Assembly (NCBI RefSeq): GCF_025370105.1
Contig: NZ_JANQBK010000019.1
Span: forward strand, 1 to 64,000
DNA: 64,000 nt
Source of the DNA: Sphingomonas hylomeconis
Lineage (GTDB): Bacteria; Pseudomonadota; Alphaproteobacteria; Sphingomonadales; Sphingomonadaceae
Direction of reading: 5' to 3'
Below, piece by piece: positions 26,969 through 37,074 of the stretch. The translations under genes and the position numbers were made by a program. The notes below the pieces were generated by a model, which saw only the letters and a program-made list of their open reading frames with translations, ran no database searches and was not told the DNA's origin. Position 1 is the stretch's first letter, and every line of letters begins with the position of its first letter.

Positions 26969-29032
26969 TTACGGCACCCCGTTCGCCAACTCCTCGAGAA
27001 ACAGCGTCGCCGTGCCGTCGGACGGCGCCCGCCAGTCGCCACGCGGGCTGAGCGCGCCGCCCGCCGAAACCTTCGGGCCGTTGGGGATCGCGGAGCGCTT
27101 GAACTGGCTGGTGATGAAGAACCGCACCAGGAACTTCTCCAGCCAGCTTTTGATCGTCGGCAGATCATAGGCCGCGCGCGCCTCGGGCGGGAAGTCCACC
27201 GGCCAGCGCCCGGCCTCGGCATCCTTCCACGCATGCCAGGCGAGAAACGCGATCTTCGACGGCGCGAGCCCGTGGCGGATCGTATAGTGCAGGAAGAAGT
27301 CGTTCAGCGCATAGGGCCCGATCCGCGCCTCGGTGCTCTGCAGCGCGCCATCCGCGCCGGCCGGTACCAGTTCGGGCGATATCTCGGTGCCGAGAATCGC
27401 GGCCAGCACGCGATCGGTGTCGCGGTCGAACTGGTCGGTCTTGATACACCAGCGGATCAGGAACTGGATCAGCGTCTTGGGCACGCCCGAGTTGACGGCG
27501 TAATGGCTCATCTGATCGCCGACACCGTAGGTGCACCAGCCGAGCGCCAGTTCGGACAGGTCGCCGGTGCCGATCACCAGACCGCCACGCTGGTTGGCGA
27601 GGCGGAACAGATAATCGGTGCGCAGCCCGGCCTGCACGTTCTCGAACGTCACGTCATAGACCGGTTCGCCGCCCCCCTCCAAACCCTGGCCGAAGGGGTG
27701 GCCCATATCGGTCAGCATCTGGCGCGCGGCGGGCCGGATGTCGATCTCCGCGCCGGTGACGCCGAGCACGCGCATCAGCGTCCACGCATTGGCCTTGGTG
27801 TCCTCGCCGGTCGCGAAACCGGGCATGGTAAAGCCCAGGATATGCTCGCGCGGGCGACCGAGGCGATCCATCACCTTCGCCGCGACGATCAGCGCATGGG
27901 TCGAATCGAGCCCGCCCGACACACCGATTACCAGCCGTTCGGCGCGCGCCGCGACGAAGCGCTTGAGCAGCCCCTCGACCTGGATGTTGAACGCCTCGTA
28001 GCAGTCGGCATCGAGCTTTTCAGGCGTGTTGGGGACGAAGGGGTAGCGGCGGATCGTGCGCAGCAGGCCGAGGTCGGCGAAATCGGGCTTGTGCTCGAAG
28101 GCGATGCGGCGAAACCGCGTCTCGGGATCGCCCGTCAGCCGTGCCGCGTCGTTGAACGTGCCGTTGCGCATCCGCTCCTGCGCGATCCGCCCGGCATCGA
28201 CGTCGCCCAGCAGAATCTCGGGATCGGGATCGAACCGCTTGGATTCGGCGATCAGCTCGCCAAGTTCGTGGATCGTGCCCTGGCCGTCCCAGGCGAGATC
28301 GGTCGTGCTCTCGCCCGGGCCGGCGGCGCTGTAGACGTAGGCGCAGATACTGCGTGCGCTCTGCGCGGCGGACAGCATCATGCGTTCGCGCGATTTGCCG
28401 ATCGTCACGTTGGAGGCGGACAGGTTGCAGCAGATCAGCGCCCCGGCCAGCGCGCCATAGGTCGAGGGCGGGATCGGTGCCCAATAATCCTCGCAGATTT
28501 CGGCGTGGAAGATGAAGGGCGCAAGATCGCTGGCGGCGAAGATCAGATCCGGGCCGAACGGCGCGTCCTGCCCGGCGAGCGTGATATGGCCGCCGAGCCC
28601 GGCGCCGCTCGCGAACCAGCGTTTCTCGTAATATTCGCGGTAATTGGGCAGGAAGGTCTTGGGCACGACGCCGAGGATCCGCCCGCGCGCGATGACCACG
28701 CAGCAATTGTACAGCCGCCCGTTGCGCGGGATCGCCGCGCCGACCAGCAATACCGGGCGGAGCGTCGCGCTCGCTGCCACCACCGCAGCGATCGCCGCCT
28801 CGGTCGCCTGTTGCTGCGCGGTCTGCAGGTGCAGATCGTCGATCGCGTAGGAGGTCAGGTTGAGCTCGGGGAAGACCAGCAGGTCGGCGCCGGCTTTGTG
28901 GCCACGTTCGGCGAGCAGGATCGTCGCGGCGGCATTGGCGGCGCAATCGCCGACGCTGGCCGCGGGCGTGCAGGCGCCGACGCGGATCAGCCCGTGGCTG
29001 TGGATCGAATGGAACGGATGCGATTGGGCCAT
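26969..29032 (-). CDS. nadE: Glutamine-dependent NAD+ synthetase
   Basis: This is the last step of NAD synthesis. The protein is 687 residues with two domains. The N-terminal nitrilase-type glutaminase has Glu in FPELNLTSY, Lys in VVPKTFLPNY and Cys in AEICEDYW. The C-terminal ATP pyrophosphatase domain has the P-loop GVSGGLDSTHAL near residue 350 and TGDLSELALGW. It is a full-length bacterial fused form. Confidence 0.96.
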   Translation of the reverse strand: MAQSHPFHSIHSHGLIRVGACTPAASVGDCAANAAATILLAERGHKAGADLLVFPELNLTSYAIDDLHLQTAQQQATEAAIAAVVAASATLRPVLLVGAAIPRNGRLYNCCVVIARGRILGVVPKTFLPNYREYYEKRWFASGAGLGGHITLAGQDAPFGPDLIFAASDLAPFIFHAEICEDYWAPIPPSTYGALAGALICCNLSASNVTIGKSRERMMLSAAQSARSICAYVYSAAGPGESTTDLAWDGQGTIHELGELIAESKRFDPDPEILLGDVDAGRIAQERMRNGTFNDAARLTGDPETRFRRIAFEHKPDFADLGLLRTIRRYPFVPNTPEKLDADCYEAFNIQVEGLLKRFVAARAERLVIGVSGGLDSTHALIVAAKVMDRLGRPREHILGFTMPGFATGEDTKANAWTLMRVLGVTGAEIDIRPAARQMLTDMGHPFGQGLEGGGEPVYDVTFENVQAGLRTDYLFRLANQRGGLVIGTGDLSELALGWCTYGVGDQMSHYAVNSGVPKTLIQFLIRWCIKTDQFDRDTDRVLAAILGTEISPELVPAGADGALQSTEARIGPYALNDFFLHYTIRHGLAPSKIAFLAWHAWKDAEAGRWPVDFPPEARAAYDLPTIKSWLEKFLVRFFITSQFKRSAIPNGPKVSAGGALSPRGDWRAPSDGTATLFLEELANGVP

Positions 29033-29071
29033 GAGCTGGATGTAGCGGCGCGTTACGGCAGCGGCAAACGA

Positions 29072-29557
29072 TCAGGCGGTGGCGCCCGTATCCTGCTGGG
29101 CGGCCGGCTCGTCCGATCGTTCCTTCTTGATGAAGCTGATCTTGCCTTGCGGCTCGAGAATGCCCCAGGCGACCTCCTGCATCGACCCGATCCCGGCGAG
29201 GCGCATCTCCGATTCCACTTCGCTGAGCGTCATGCGATCGCGGCGCAGATTGTCGGCGAGTAGTTTGCCGTCGCGCACGATGACGCGGGGCTCGCCTTCC
29301 AGGCTGCGCTTGAGGCGGGGGAACAGATAGACCAGCCAACCGAGCGTCACCGTCCAGAACGCGAAGGTGCCGATCGCGAGCGTCGCGCCGGTCAGGCTGA
29401 AATCGTTGTGCGTGATGCCCTGCTGGATCAGGTCGCCCATCACCACCAGGCTGACCACCTCGAACGGCGTCATCTGGCCCAGCTCGCGCTTGCCGAGCAG
29501 GCGGAGCAGGGCGAAGACGATGAAGAACATCGCGGTGGCGCGGAGCACGATATCCAT
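29072..29557 (-). CDS. DUF421 (YetF-like) membrane protein
   Basis: The product has 161 residues. Two to three N-terminal membrane segments (including RLLGKRELGQMTPFEVV, the family signature) lead to a cytoplasmic DUF421 domain with GEPRVIVRDGKLLADNLRRD. The function is unknown. Its start overlaps the stop of the upstream gene by one base, indicating an operon. Confidence 0.9.
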   Translation of the reverse strand: MDIVLRATAMFFIVFALLRLLGKRELGQMTPFEVVSLVVMGDLIQQGITHNDFSLTGATLAIGTFAFWTVTLGWLVYLFPRLKRSLEGEPRVIVRDGKLLADNLRRDRMTLSEVESEMRLAGIGSMQEVAWGILEPQGKISFIKKERSDEPAAQQDTGATA

Positions 29558-30105
29558 TACGGCAGGACCCGGATGGAGAACGGGATCACGCCGATCCGGC
29601 GTTCGCCATCGAGCACGGCGATCTCGCCCTCGGTGCCGGCGAACAGGGGCGGGTTGATCTGACCGTCGACCTTCATCTGCAGCCTATCGCCCTTCTTCAG
29701 CGGACCGTAGCTGAAGCGATAGCTGCCCTGCTTGAACGATTCTTCGGACGGCGCAGGGATCATCGTGTTGATCGTCATGTCGCGCCACAATTTGGGCGGC
29801 ACGGCGATGACGAGGTCGGCGATATCGTTCTTCGCGGTGACGCCGATCCGCGTCTCGAAGAACTCGCCATTGCGCAGCGTGCGCGGCGTGATGACTTCGA
29901 CAATCGCAGCGGGCGTCGAGATCGACAGCGGCCGGGCCTGCCCGCCGCCGAACGCACCGAGGAATGCCGCGACGACCATCCCGCCAAGGATCAGGATCGA
30001 CAGCGGATTGGCATGGCGGGCGAAGCCGCCCTGATCCTGCGCGTGCCGATCACCGATGCCATCTGGGATGCGACTTTCGGCACTGTCCACCATCACTGCC
30101 CCCAT
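29557..30105 (-). CDS. Single-pass membrane protein, unknown
   Basis: The product has 182 residues. A hydrophilic N-terminus of about 33 residues is followed by one membrane helix (PLSILILGGMVVAAFLGAF), then an extracytoplasmic beta-rich domain of about 125 residues. No family was recognised. It is coupled to the DUF421 gene. A start at the second Met, four codons later, is equally possible. Confidence 0.75.
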   Translation of the reverse strand: MGAVMVDSAESRIPDGIGDRHAQDQGGFARHANPLSILILGGMVVAAFLGAFGGGQARPLSISTPAAIVEVITPRTLRNGEFFETRIGVTAKNDIADLVIAVPPKLWRDMTINTMIPAPSEESFKQGSYRFSYGPLKKGDRLQMKVDGQINPPLFAGTEGEIAVLDGERRIGVIPFSIRVLP

Positions 30106-30153
30106 GATCGTTATAGGGGCGAAACGTTGGGGCCTGACATTGGGTTCCCGGGG

Positions 30154-31452
30154 CTACCGGGCGGTGCCGAGCCGCGTCATGAGGATCGCGGCGCGCTTGG
30201 CCTGGCGGCGCATGCTGGCCAGATCAACGGTTTCGCCGGGGGCGTGATCGCCGCTGCTCGCGGGGCCGAGCCCGATCAGCCCATCGACATCGCTGGCCAC
30301 GAAGGAGATGTCGCCAGCCCCGCGGCGCAGCGGATCGAGCGGGGGCATCGCGGCGAGGCCGAGATCCTTGTTCACGCCGTTCAGCCGGTCGAGCAGCGCG
30401 CGGTTGCCCGGGGTCGGTGCCATGGCCGGATAGCCGCCCGGTTCGAACATCAGTTCGGCGCCGGTGCCGGGGGCGTGGCGCGCGACGATCGCGCTCATCC
30501 GCGTCTTGACGCGGGCGGTCTGCGCTTCGGACAGGGTGCGGAAATCGCCGCGCGCGATGGCGATCGATGGGATGACGTTCGACTTGCCGGTGGCGGTCGC
30601 GCGCACGCCGTCTGCATCCAGCACCGCGCTGGCGCCGCCGGCGACGATGCCGGTGTTGAAGGTCAGGTTGGGCTCGGGCAATTCGGTGCGGAATGCCGCC
30701 AGGATCCGCGTCAGTTCGTTGATCGCCCCGTCGCCGTACGTATCGTTGAAGATCAGCGAGGAATGGCCGGTCTTGCCACTGGTCTTGAGCGTCCAGCTGT
30801 TTGACGAGCGCCGCGCGATCGAGCCCATGTCCTGCCCGTTCTCGACGAACAGGCCTTCGAAATCGAGCGCGACATCGGCGCGCTTGCCCGCCGCGATCAG
30901 ATCGGCGCGGCCGAGCGCGATCGGATCGCCCGAATCCTCCTCGTCGCCGGTCAGCACGATCTCGATATTGGCAGCGTCCAGCGTGCCCGCCGCGCGCATC
31001 GCGCGCAGCGCCGCGATCATCACCACCATGCCGCCCTTGTCGTCGCCGGCGCCGGGCCCTTCGGCCTTGTCGCCGGTGCGCACGAACTTCTGGAACGGCG
31101 AATCCTGTTCGAACACCGTATCAAGATGGCCGATCAGCAACAGCCGCCGGGCACCTGCCTTGCCGGGGCGCGTGGCGATCAGGTGGCCGGCGCGCTTGAT
31201 CGCGGTCATCGGCTTCCACGCCACCGTGAAGCCAAGCGGCTCGAGTTCGGCGCGCACCATCTTGCCCACGGCTTCGACGCCGGCGAGGTTCATCGATCCG
31301 GAATTCTGATCGACCAGTTTCTGCAGCAGCGCGACCGAACGCTCATATTCGGCATCGACCGTCGCCGCCATGCGCGCCTCGGGCGGCGTCAGCTTGGCGT
31401 GGAGCGGTGCGGCGAGCAACGCGGTCGCGGCAAAAAACAGCGGGATTTTCAT
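30154..31452 (-). CDS. Secreted M20 family metallopeptidase (glutamate carboxypeptidase type)
   Basis: The product has 432 residues with signal peptide MKIPLFFAATALLAAPLHA. Metal-binding motifs of M20 are complete: GHLDTVF, GPGAGDDKGGM (bridging Asp) and LTGDEEDSGD (catalytic Glu pair), with a later His. The start was chosen because GAGGGG lies ahead of this ATG. It probably removes C-terminal glutamate or related residues from peptides or folate-like compounds in the periplasm. Confidence 0.92.
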   Translation of the reverse strand: MKIPLFFAATALLAAPLHAKLTPPEARMAATVDAEYERSVALLQKLVDQNSGSMNLAGVEAVGKMVRAELEPLGFTVAWKPMTAIKRAGHLIATRPGKAGARRLLLIGHLDTVFEQDSPFQKFVRTGDKAEGPGAGDDKGGMVVMIAALRAMRAAGTLDAANIEIVLTGDEEDSGDPIALGRADLIAAGKRADVALDFEGLFVENGQDMGSIARRSSNSWTLKTSGKTGHSSLIFNDTYGDGAINELTRILAAFRTELPEPNLTFNTGIVAGGASAVLDADGVRATATGKSNVIPSIAIARGDFRTLSEAQTARVKTRMSAIVARHAPGTGAELMFEPGGYPAMAPTPGNRALLDRLNGVNKDLGLAAMPPLDPLRRGAGDISFVASDVDGLIGLGPASSGDHAPGETVDLASMRRQAKRAAILMTRLGTAR

Positions 31453-31472
31453 TGGTGCGCCCCTCAAAGGAT

Positions 31473-31549
31473 TGGCGCGCCCGGAGGGAGTCGAACCCCC
31501 GACCGAGGAGGTAGAAGCTCCTTGCTCTATCCAACTGAGCTACGGGCGC
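31473..31549 (-). tRNA. tRNA-Arg (TCT)
   Basis: On the minus strand the acceptor GCGCCCG pairs with CGGGCGC; the anticodon stem AGGAG/CTCCT encloses CTTCTAC, giving anticodon TCT; the T arm is GGGGGTTCGACTCCC; and CCA is encoded. No integrated element is seen beside it. Confidence 0.97.
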
Positions 31550-31608
31550 GCACGCCACCCGAATAGCGCGGATTGCACAGGTGTGAAACCGGCATCATAA
31601 CCGTGCGC

Positions 31609-32367
31609 ATGAGCCAGGGGGAATTTCAGCGCGACGCAGGCCCGGCGCCGGTCGCGGCCAGCGCGATCGCCGCGCGGCAGTTGCGCTATTTCGATTTCGT
31701 GATGGCCGCGTTCGTCGCGATCCTGTTGCTGTCCAACGTGATCGGCGCGGGCAAGGTCGCGGTGATCCATCTGCCGTGGATCGGCGACTGGCCGTTCGGG
31801 GCGGGGATCCTGTTCTTTCCGCTCTCCTATGTGATCGGCGACGTGCTGACCGAGGTCTATGGCTATGCGCGGGCACGCCGGGTGATCTGGGCGGGGTTCG
31901 TCGCCGTGGCGTTCATGGCGTTCATGTCCTGGGTGGTCGTCGCGCTGCCGCCGGCGCCGACCTGGACCAACCAGGCGGCGTACGAAACGGTGTTCGGGCA
32001 GGTGCCGCGCATCGTGCTCGCCTCGATGATCGCCTTCTGGGCGGGCGAGTTCGTCAATTCATACATCCTGGCGCGGATGAAGCTGTGGAGCGGCGGCCGG
32101 CATCTGTGGATGCGCACGATCGGCTCGACGATCGGCGGGCAGGGGGTGGATAGCCTGATCTTCTACCCGCTGGCCTTCTGGGGCGCGGCCGGCTGGACCA
32201 ACGATCTGGTGCTGACCGTATTGGTCACGCAATGGGCGCTGAAGGTCGGCTGGGAAGTGCTGCTGACGCCCGTCACCTATCTGGTGGTCGGCTTCCTCAA
32301 GCGTCGCGAGGGGCTCGACGTGTTCGACGAAGGCACCGACTTCACGCCGTTCCGCGCCCGCGTATGA
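31609..32367 (+). CDS. Queuosine precursor transporter (YhhQ/VUT family)
   Basis: This takes up preQ0/preQ1 for queuosine tRNA modification. The protein is 252 residues with six membrane segments; FFPLSYVIGDVLTEVYGY is the diagnostic stretch, and IGSTIGGQGVDSLIFY a second. The start was taken at MSQGEF; twelve more upstream codons are open. Its stop overlaps the next gene (ATGA). Confidence 0.93.
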   Translation: MSQGEFQRDAGPAPVAASAIAARQLRYFDFVMAAFVAILLLSNVIGAGKVAVIHLPWIGDWPFGAGILFFPLSYVIGDVLTEVYGYARARRVIWAGFVAVAFMAFMSWVVVALPPAPTWTNQAAYETVFGQVPRIVLASMIAFWAGEFVNSYILARMKLWSGGRHLWMRTIGSTIGGQGVDSLIFYPLAFWGAAGWTNDLVLTVLVTQWALKVGWEVLLTPVTYLVVGFLKRREGLDVFDEGTDFTPFRARV

Positions 32368-32674
32368 GCGCGCTCCAGGCGGTCAAGGGGTGGCTGGTGG
32401 ATAACGTGCATCTCGCCAAGGATGCGCTGCATATCTATGTCGCGTTGCTGCTGCTGTTCGGCTCGGCGCTGCTGTTCGGCTGGCGCCTGTCGTCCTGGCG
32501 GCCATGGCTGGTGGTCTGGGTGGCCGCCGCGGGTGGCGAGATCTGGGACGTGCGCGACCGATTTGTCGATCATGTGCCGCAAGAGTTCGGCGCGAACTGG
32601 CACGATTTGTGGAACACGATGTTCTGGCCGACCGTCATCCTGGTGCTAGCGCGGCGGACCAGATTGTTCGGGCG

Positions 32675-32678
<4 letters not shown>
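32364..32678 (+). CDS. Small membrane protein downstream of yhhQ
   Basis: The product has 104 residues with two to three hydrophobic segments (about 25-43, 47-60 and 85-98) and the charged [12 protein letters not shown] between them. It has no recognised family. It is translationally coupled to the transporter gene and its stop overlaps purQ on the other strand by four bases. Confidence 0.75.
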
Positions 32679-33339
<661 letters not shown>

Positions 33340-33343
<4 letters not shown>

Positions 33344-33570
33344 GCGCGCTCGACCCGGTAGTTTTCGATGACCGTGTTGGCGAGGAGCTTGCGGCACATC
33401 GCGTCGATCGTCGCGTCGTCGGTGTCGTCGGCGACGTCGAGTTCGATCAGCTTGCCCTGGCGCACGTCCTCGACGCCGGCAAAGCCCAGGCCGTCGAGCG
33501 CCTTGTGGATCGCCTTGCCCTGCGGGTCGAGCACGCCTGGCTTCAGCGTCACGATGATGCGGAGTTTCAT
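33340..33570 (-). CDS. purS: Phosphoribosylformylglycinamidine synthase subunit PurS
   Basis: The product has 76 residues and matches the small bridging subunit of the PurLQS complex: [16 protein letters not shown], then [11 protein letters not shown]. It lies between purC and purQ in the usual alphaproteobacterial order. purL is not in the window. Confidence 0.96.
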
Positions 33571-33589
33571 TGCTGTTCCTTCACCAGGC

Positions 33590-34369
33590 CTATTTGGCCT
33601 TGTTCTTCCGGTGCTTTTCGAGATCGAGCACCGCGCTGTCGACGCCTTCGGGCAACAGGCCAAGGCGGCGGGCGACTTCCTGATAGGCTTCGACTTCGCC
33701 GCCGAGATCCTGGCGGAAGCGATCCTTGTCGAGCTTCTCGTTGCTCTGCATGTCCCACAGGCGGCAGCCGTCCGGGCTGATCTCGTCGGCGAGGATCACG
33801 CGGGCATAGTCATTGTCCCACAGCCGGCCGAATTCGAGCTTGAAATCGACCAGGCGGATGCCGACCGCGGCGAACATGCCGCACAGGAAATCGTTCACGC
33901 GGATCGCCAGATCGGCGATGTCGTGCATCTCTTCCTGGCTGGCCCAGCCGAACGCGGCGATATGCTCGTCGGTGATCATCGGATCGCCAAGCGCATCGTC
34001 CTTGTAATAATATTCGATGATCGTGCGCGGCAGCTGCGTGCCTTCCTCGATCCCCAGTCGCTTGGTCAGCGAGCCTGCCGCCACGTTGCGGATCACGACC
34101 TCGATCGGGATGATCTCGACCTGTCGGATCAGCTGCTCGCGCATGTTGAGGCGGCGGATGAAGTGCGTCGGCACGCCGATCAGGCCGAGCAGGGTGAAGA
34201 CATGCTCGCTGATGCGGTTGTTGAGCACGCCCTTGCCGCTGATCGTGCCCTTCTTCTGGGCGTTGAACGCGGTCGCATCATCCTTGAAATACTGGATCAG
34301 CGTGCCGGGTTCGGGACCCTCGTACAGGATCTTGGCCTTGCCTTCGTAGATCTGGCGGCGGCGGGCCAT
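33590..34369 (-). CDS. purC: Phosphoribosylaminoimidazole-succinocarboxamide synthase
   Basis: This couples aspartate to CAIR in purine synthesis. The protein is 259 residues. [20 protein letters not shown] (ATP-binding), [11 protein letters not shown] and LVDFKLEFG are family motifs. It is the first gene of purC-purS-purQ, and the stop is 20 bases before purS. Confidence 0.97.
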   Translation of the reverse strand: MARRRQIYEGKAKILYEGPEPGTLIQYFKDDATAFNAQKKGTISGKGVLNNRISEHVFTLLGLIGVPTHFIRRLNMREQLIRQVEIIPIEVVIRNVAAGSLTKRLGIEEGTQLPRTIIEYYYKDDALGDPMITDEHIAAFGWASQEEMHDIADLAIRVNDFLCGMFAAVGIRLVDFKLEFGRLWDNDYARVILADEISPDGCRLWDMQSNEKLDKDRFRQDLGGEVEAYQEVARRLGLLPEGVDSAVLDLEKHRKNKAK

Positions 34370-34467
34370 ATGGCATTACCCTTCGACAAGAGCGCCCCGC
34401 ACCCACGGGAGTCGCGGGCCGGGGCGGGAATGAGCGCGCCTATATAGACTGCGCGCGGGAGGCGCAA

Positions 34468-35379
34468 TTACGCGTCGCTGCGATCTGCCGGGGGCGGTGC
34501 CATCGCCGCGGCGGGGCGTTGGGCGAGCGGCGCGCTATCGGCGCGGCGCAGGCGCGTGGGCAGGAAGGGCCGCAGCTGGCGCCAGAGCAGCCATAGCAGC
34601 AACGCGGCAATCGCCGGCGGGCCGAAGATCGCGATGAAGCCGAGCACGAAGGCGAGCGTCGTCTGGGCGGAGGACAGGAACGTGTCGAGCGCGCTGGTCA
34701 GCGGCGCGCTGGCGTCGAAGCCGCGAATGCCCGCGCCGGATTCGTAATCGAACACCATCGGCGTGGTGGCGAGGCTGGCGCGCTGATCGGCGATGGTCGC
34801 CTGCGCCGCGCCGATCGTGGCGACGAGCTCGGCGCGCTGGCGCTGCAGTTCGGCGCGTTCGCTGGCGGGCAGATCGCCGCGAGCGAGCTGCTTGTCGATC
34901 CGCGCCAGTTCGTCGGCGGCGCGCGCCCTGCCGGTACCGAGCTGGGCGATTTCCGCGCCGGCATCGGTGCCGGTGATCTCGGCGTCGATCAGCTTGCCGT
35001 CGGCCTTCTCGATCGCGGCGATGCCCTCCTTGCCAAAGGCGCGGGCGAGCGTCGGATCGAGCTTGAAGGCGAGCATCGCGCGGATGTCGTTTTCGCCGAT
35101 CAGCTGATAGCGCATGCCGGTGATGCGGCAGCGCGCGACGCCCAGTTTCTCGCATGCGCCGGCATGGGCTTCCTGCGCGGTGGCGATGTTCTTGGGCGGC
35201 AGGCGGAAGGCATAGTGATAGGCGAAGGCAACACCGGGCGCGGCGGTGATGTTGATCCCGGGGCCCTCGGCCATGTCGCTGGTCTGTACCGATTCGCTCT
35301 GGGACGATTCCGGCGCGCGGCCGCAGGCGGAGAGGGCGAGTAAAGTGATCGTTGCCGCAGAAATCAGTCCGATCCGCAT
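34468..35379 (-). CDS. DUF4349-type lipoprotein
   Basis: The product has 303 residues. A lipobox LLALSAC gives lipidation at Cys19. The extracytoplasmic part has a coiled-coil region rich in Ala, Arg and Gln (about 150-205), then a membrane segment (TTLAFVLGFIAIFGPPAIAA) and a basic, Pro-rich tail. This order matches DUF4349 proteins, which have no established function. GGAGA lies upstream of the ATG at 35379. Confidence 0.8.
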   Translation of the reverse strand: MRIGLISAATITLLALSACGRAPESSQSESVQTSDMAEGPGINITAAPGVAFAYHYAFRLPPKNIATAQEAHAGACEKLGVARCRITGMRYQLIGENDIRAMLAFKLDPTLARAFGKEGIAAIEKADGKLIDAEITGTDAGAEIAQLGTGRARAADELARIDKQLARGDLPASERAELQRQRAELVATIGAAQATIADQRASLATTPMVFDYESGAGIRGFDASAPLTSALDTFLSSAQTTLAFVLGFIAIFGPPAIAALLLWLLWRQLRPFLPTRLRRADSAPLAQRPAAAMAPPPADRSDA

Positions 35380-35512
35380 CGTCCGTCTCCTATATACTAT
35401 CACTTAAGTAGGAGTAGGATGGAGCGTTATCCGCGTGCGGTCAATCGAGTTTCGAACGGCTTTGCCGGACCCCAATTCGTCCACCCCGGACTGGTTCGTG
35501 TTCGTACCGCTC

Positions 35513-35621
35513 CAACATGTACTTCTGTTCTCCCGCGAAGGCGGGAGCCCAGGATTTCGAAGGATGCCGCTCGTGGCCCTGGGCCCCCGCTTTCGCGGGG
35601 GAACAGGCGGGTACATGCTTG
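35513..35621. repeat. Paired inverted repeat (type C, CCCGCGAAGGCGGG)
   Basis: The left arm runs from ACATGTAC to CCCGCGAAGGCGGGAGCCCA; the right arm contains TGGGCCCCCGCTTTCGCGGG and ends GTACATG. Each arm is a hairpin. It is the family that translates as PAKAGAQ or AFAGEQ in many proteobacteria. It fills most of the 287-base gap between two genes. Confidence 0.7.
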
Positions 35622-35666
35622 AAGGGGAAAGCACCGACTTGTTTCGGGGGGGCTCGCTCGGCGCAT

Positions 35667-36572
35667 TCAGCGCTGCGCGGCGGCAAGAAGCGCTTTCGTC
35701 TTGCGCCATGCTTCAGTGTCGGGCGCGACCAGTTCGACGTGCCCGGTGTCGGGCACGATGTGCAGCACTGCTTGGTCGCCGGCTTTCCGTGCCTGCGCCG
35801 TATAGCCGGTCGCCAGGCGCATCGGGATGATGCGGTCTTCCCGGCCGTTGACCAGGTCCTGCGGAACGCGAAGCGGCAGGAGGCGGGGCACCGAGGTGTC
35901 GCGGTAGATGTCGGGACGGGCGGGCGTGGGCTTGCCGAGCAGGTCGCCGACGACTTCGGTGCCGCAGCCATTGTCGGGGCTGGCGGCGGTGGCTTCGAGA
36001 TCGGGCAGGCCGCCCAGGCTGATGACATGCGCGATCTTCAGCGGGTGCGCGCTGTGCAGCGGGCTGTCCTTGGGCAGTCGCGCGCGGGCCGCCAGCCACA
36101 GCGCCAAATGGCCACCGGCGCTATGGCCGATCGCGACGACATGCTTGGCGTCCAAGCCGTACTGCGCCGCGGCGTCGCGCAGCGCGTCGGTCGCCTTTGC
36201 CGCGTCCTGGAAGGTGCCGGGATAGCCGCCGCCGGTACGATCGACGCCGCGATAATCGATATTCCATACCGCATAGCCGGCCTTGCGCAGATCGTCCGCG
36301 ACCCAGTTCATCAGGCTGCGATCGGCGATACTGGTGGTCCAGCAGCCGCCATGCACCACCAGGACGGTGGGGTAGGGCTTGCCCCTGGGCCGTGGGCCGG
36401 CGGGGAGCCACAGATCGACCTTCTGCAAATGATCGTCGCCATAGGCGATGGTCGCGTCCGGCACGGGCTTCGCGCGGCTGGTGAGATCGTCCCAGGTGAG
36501 CAGTTTGGGGGTGTCGGCGGCGGTCACCGCCGGAGTGAGCGCGATCAGCGCGAGGATGGCAAGACGGAACAT
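35667..36572 (-). CDS. Secreted alpha/beta hydrolase
   Basis: The product has 301 residues with a signal peptide (MFRLAILALIALTPAVTA). The hydrolase fold shows VVHGGCW (oxyanion hole), GHSAGGHLALW (nucleophile Ser) and a C-terminal PDTGHVELV (catalytic His). It is similar to the acylesterase/BD-FAE group. The substrate is unknown, and a longer upstream frame was not used because the signal peptide starts here. Confidence 0.88.
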   Translation of the reverse strand: MFRLAILALIALTPAVTAADTPKLLTWDDLTSRAKPVPDATIAYGDDHLQKVDLWLPAGPRPRGKPYPTVLVVHGGCWTTSIADRSLMNWVADDLRKAGYAVWNIDYRGVDRTGGGYPGTFQDAAKATDALRDAAAQYGLDAKHVVAIGHSAGGHLALWLAARARLPKDSPLHSAHPLKIAHVISLGGLPDLEATAASPDNGCGTEVVGDLLGKPTPARPDIYRDTSVPRLLPLRVPQDLVNGREDRIIPMRLATGYTAQARKAGDQAVLHIVPDTGHVELVAPDTEAWRKTKALLAAAQR

Positions 36573-36741
36573 GGGGCGGGGCTTAGCGGGCGCGTTTGGA
36601 AGAGGCGAGGGGGACTGCGTAAACTTCTCCGGCACTTGCCCGGCGAACGCCGGGGGTCAGTCGCGATCGCGGCGGGAACTGGGCATAGCGCGTGATAGGC
36701 CCTGTCTTGCTACTGGACCCTGGCCTTTGCCGGGGTGGTGC

Positions 36742-36880
36742 ATTGGGTGCAGGCCGTGCGCTGGCAGAAGCCGGACCCGTCGCCGCTCCGATGCTGTCGG
36801 ATGCGTGCTGGTAGCTCGGCGGTAACGCCGACATGCGCGGCCCGCGATAACGATCGGCCATGATATGGATCCACCTGCCG
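36742..36880 (-). pseudogene. Truncated GIY-YIG nuclease remnant, second copy
   Basis: On the minus strand one frame gives GRWIHIMADRYRG, and after a frameshift AHVGVTAELPARIRQHR and SGDGSGFCQR, matching the first two-thirds of the copy at 522-801. The C-terminal basic segment is missing and is replaced by another repeat (translating as PAKARVQ). The sequence upstream of the pseudogene, including the REP-like repeat and a linker, is also homologous to the first copy. Confidence 0.65.
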
Positions 36881-36907
36881 CGATGCCCCGTCCCGAGATA
36901 AGGTGAG

Positions 36908-36940
36908 CAGCGGGACCCCGGCTCCGGCCCGGGGTGACAG
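36908..36940 (-). repeat. REP-like unit linked to the second GIY-YIG remnant
   Basis: Read on the minus strand, GTCACCCCGGGCC and GGGGTCCCGCTG match the terminal repeat at 469-501 and lie at the same distance upstream of the nuclease sequence. Confidence 0.65.
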
Positions 36941-37030
36941 GTAGGAGTGAATGGTCGGCTTCCCCCCATTTTCGCCGTCACGACGCTTCGAGGTAATCAA
37001 CCGCCCGAAGGCAGGCCGGCGGCTGAAGGA

Positions 37031-37074
37031 TGGAAAGCGGACGTGCAGGTAACGCCCAGAAGCCGACGTTCAGG
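37031..37074 (+). repeat. Hairpin repeat R4 (AGCGGAC family)
   Basis: TGGAAAGCGGACGTGCAGGT is followed by AACGCCCAGAAGCCGACGTT and CAG. The TTCAG end contains the stop codon (37070-37072, minus strand) of the adjacent membrane-protein gene. Confidence 0.7.

Larger units (their letters stand above)
36573..37030. other. Gene-free stretch with repeats and a GIY-YIG remnant
   Basis: This holds the truncated GIY-YIG pseudogene (36742-36880), a REP-like repeat (36908-36940) and a related unit near 36712-36736 (GGACCCTGGCCTTTGCCGGG). Nothing else gene-like was seen. Confidence 0.6.
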
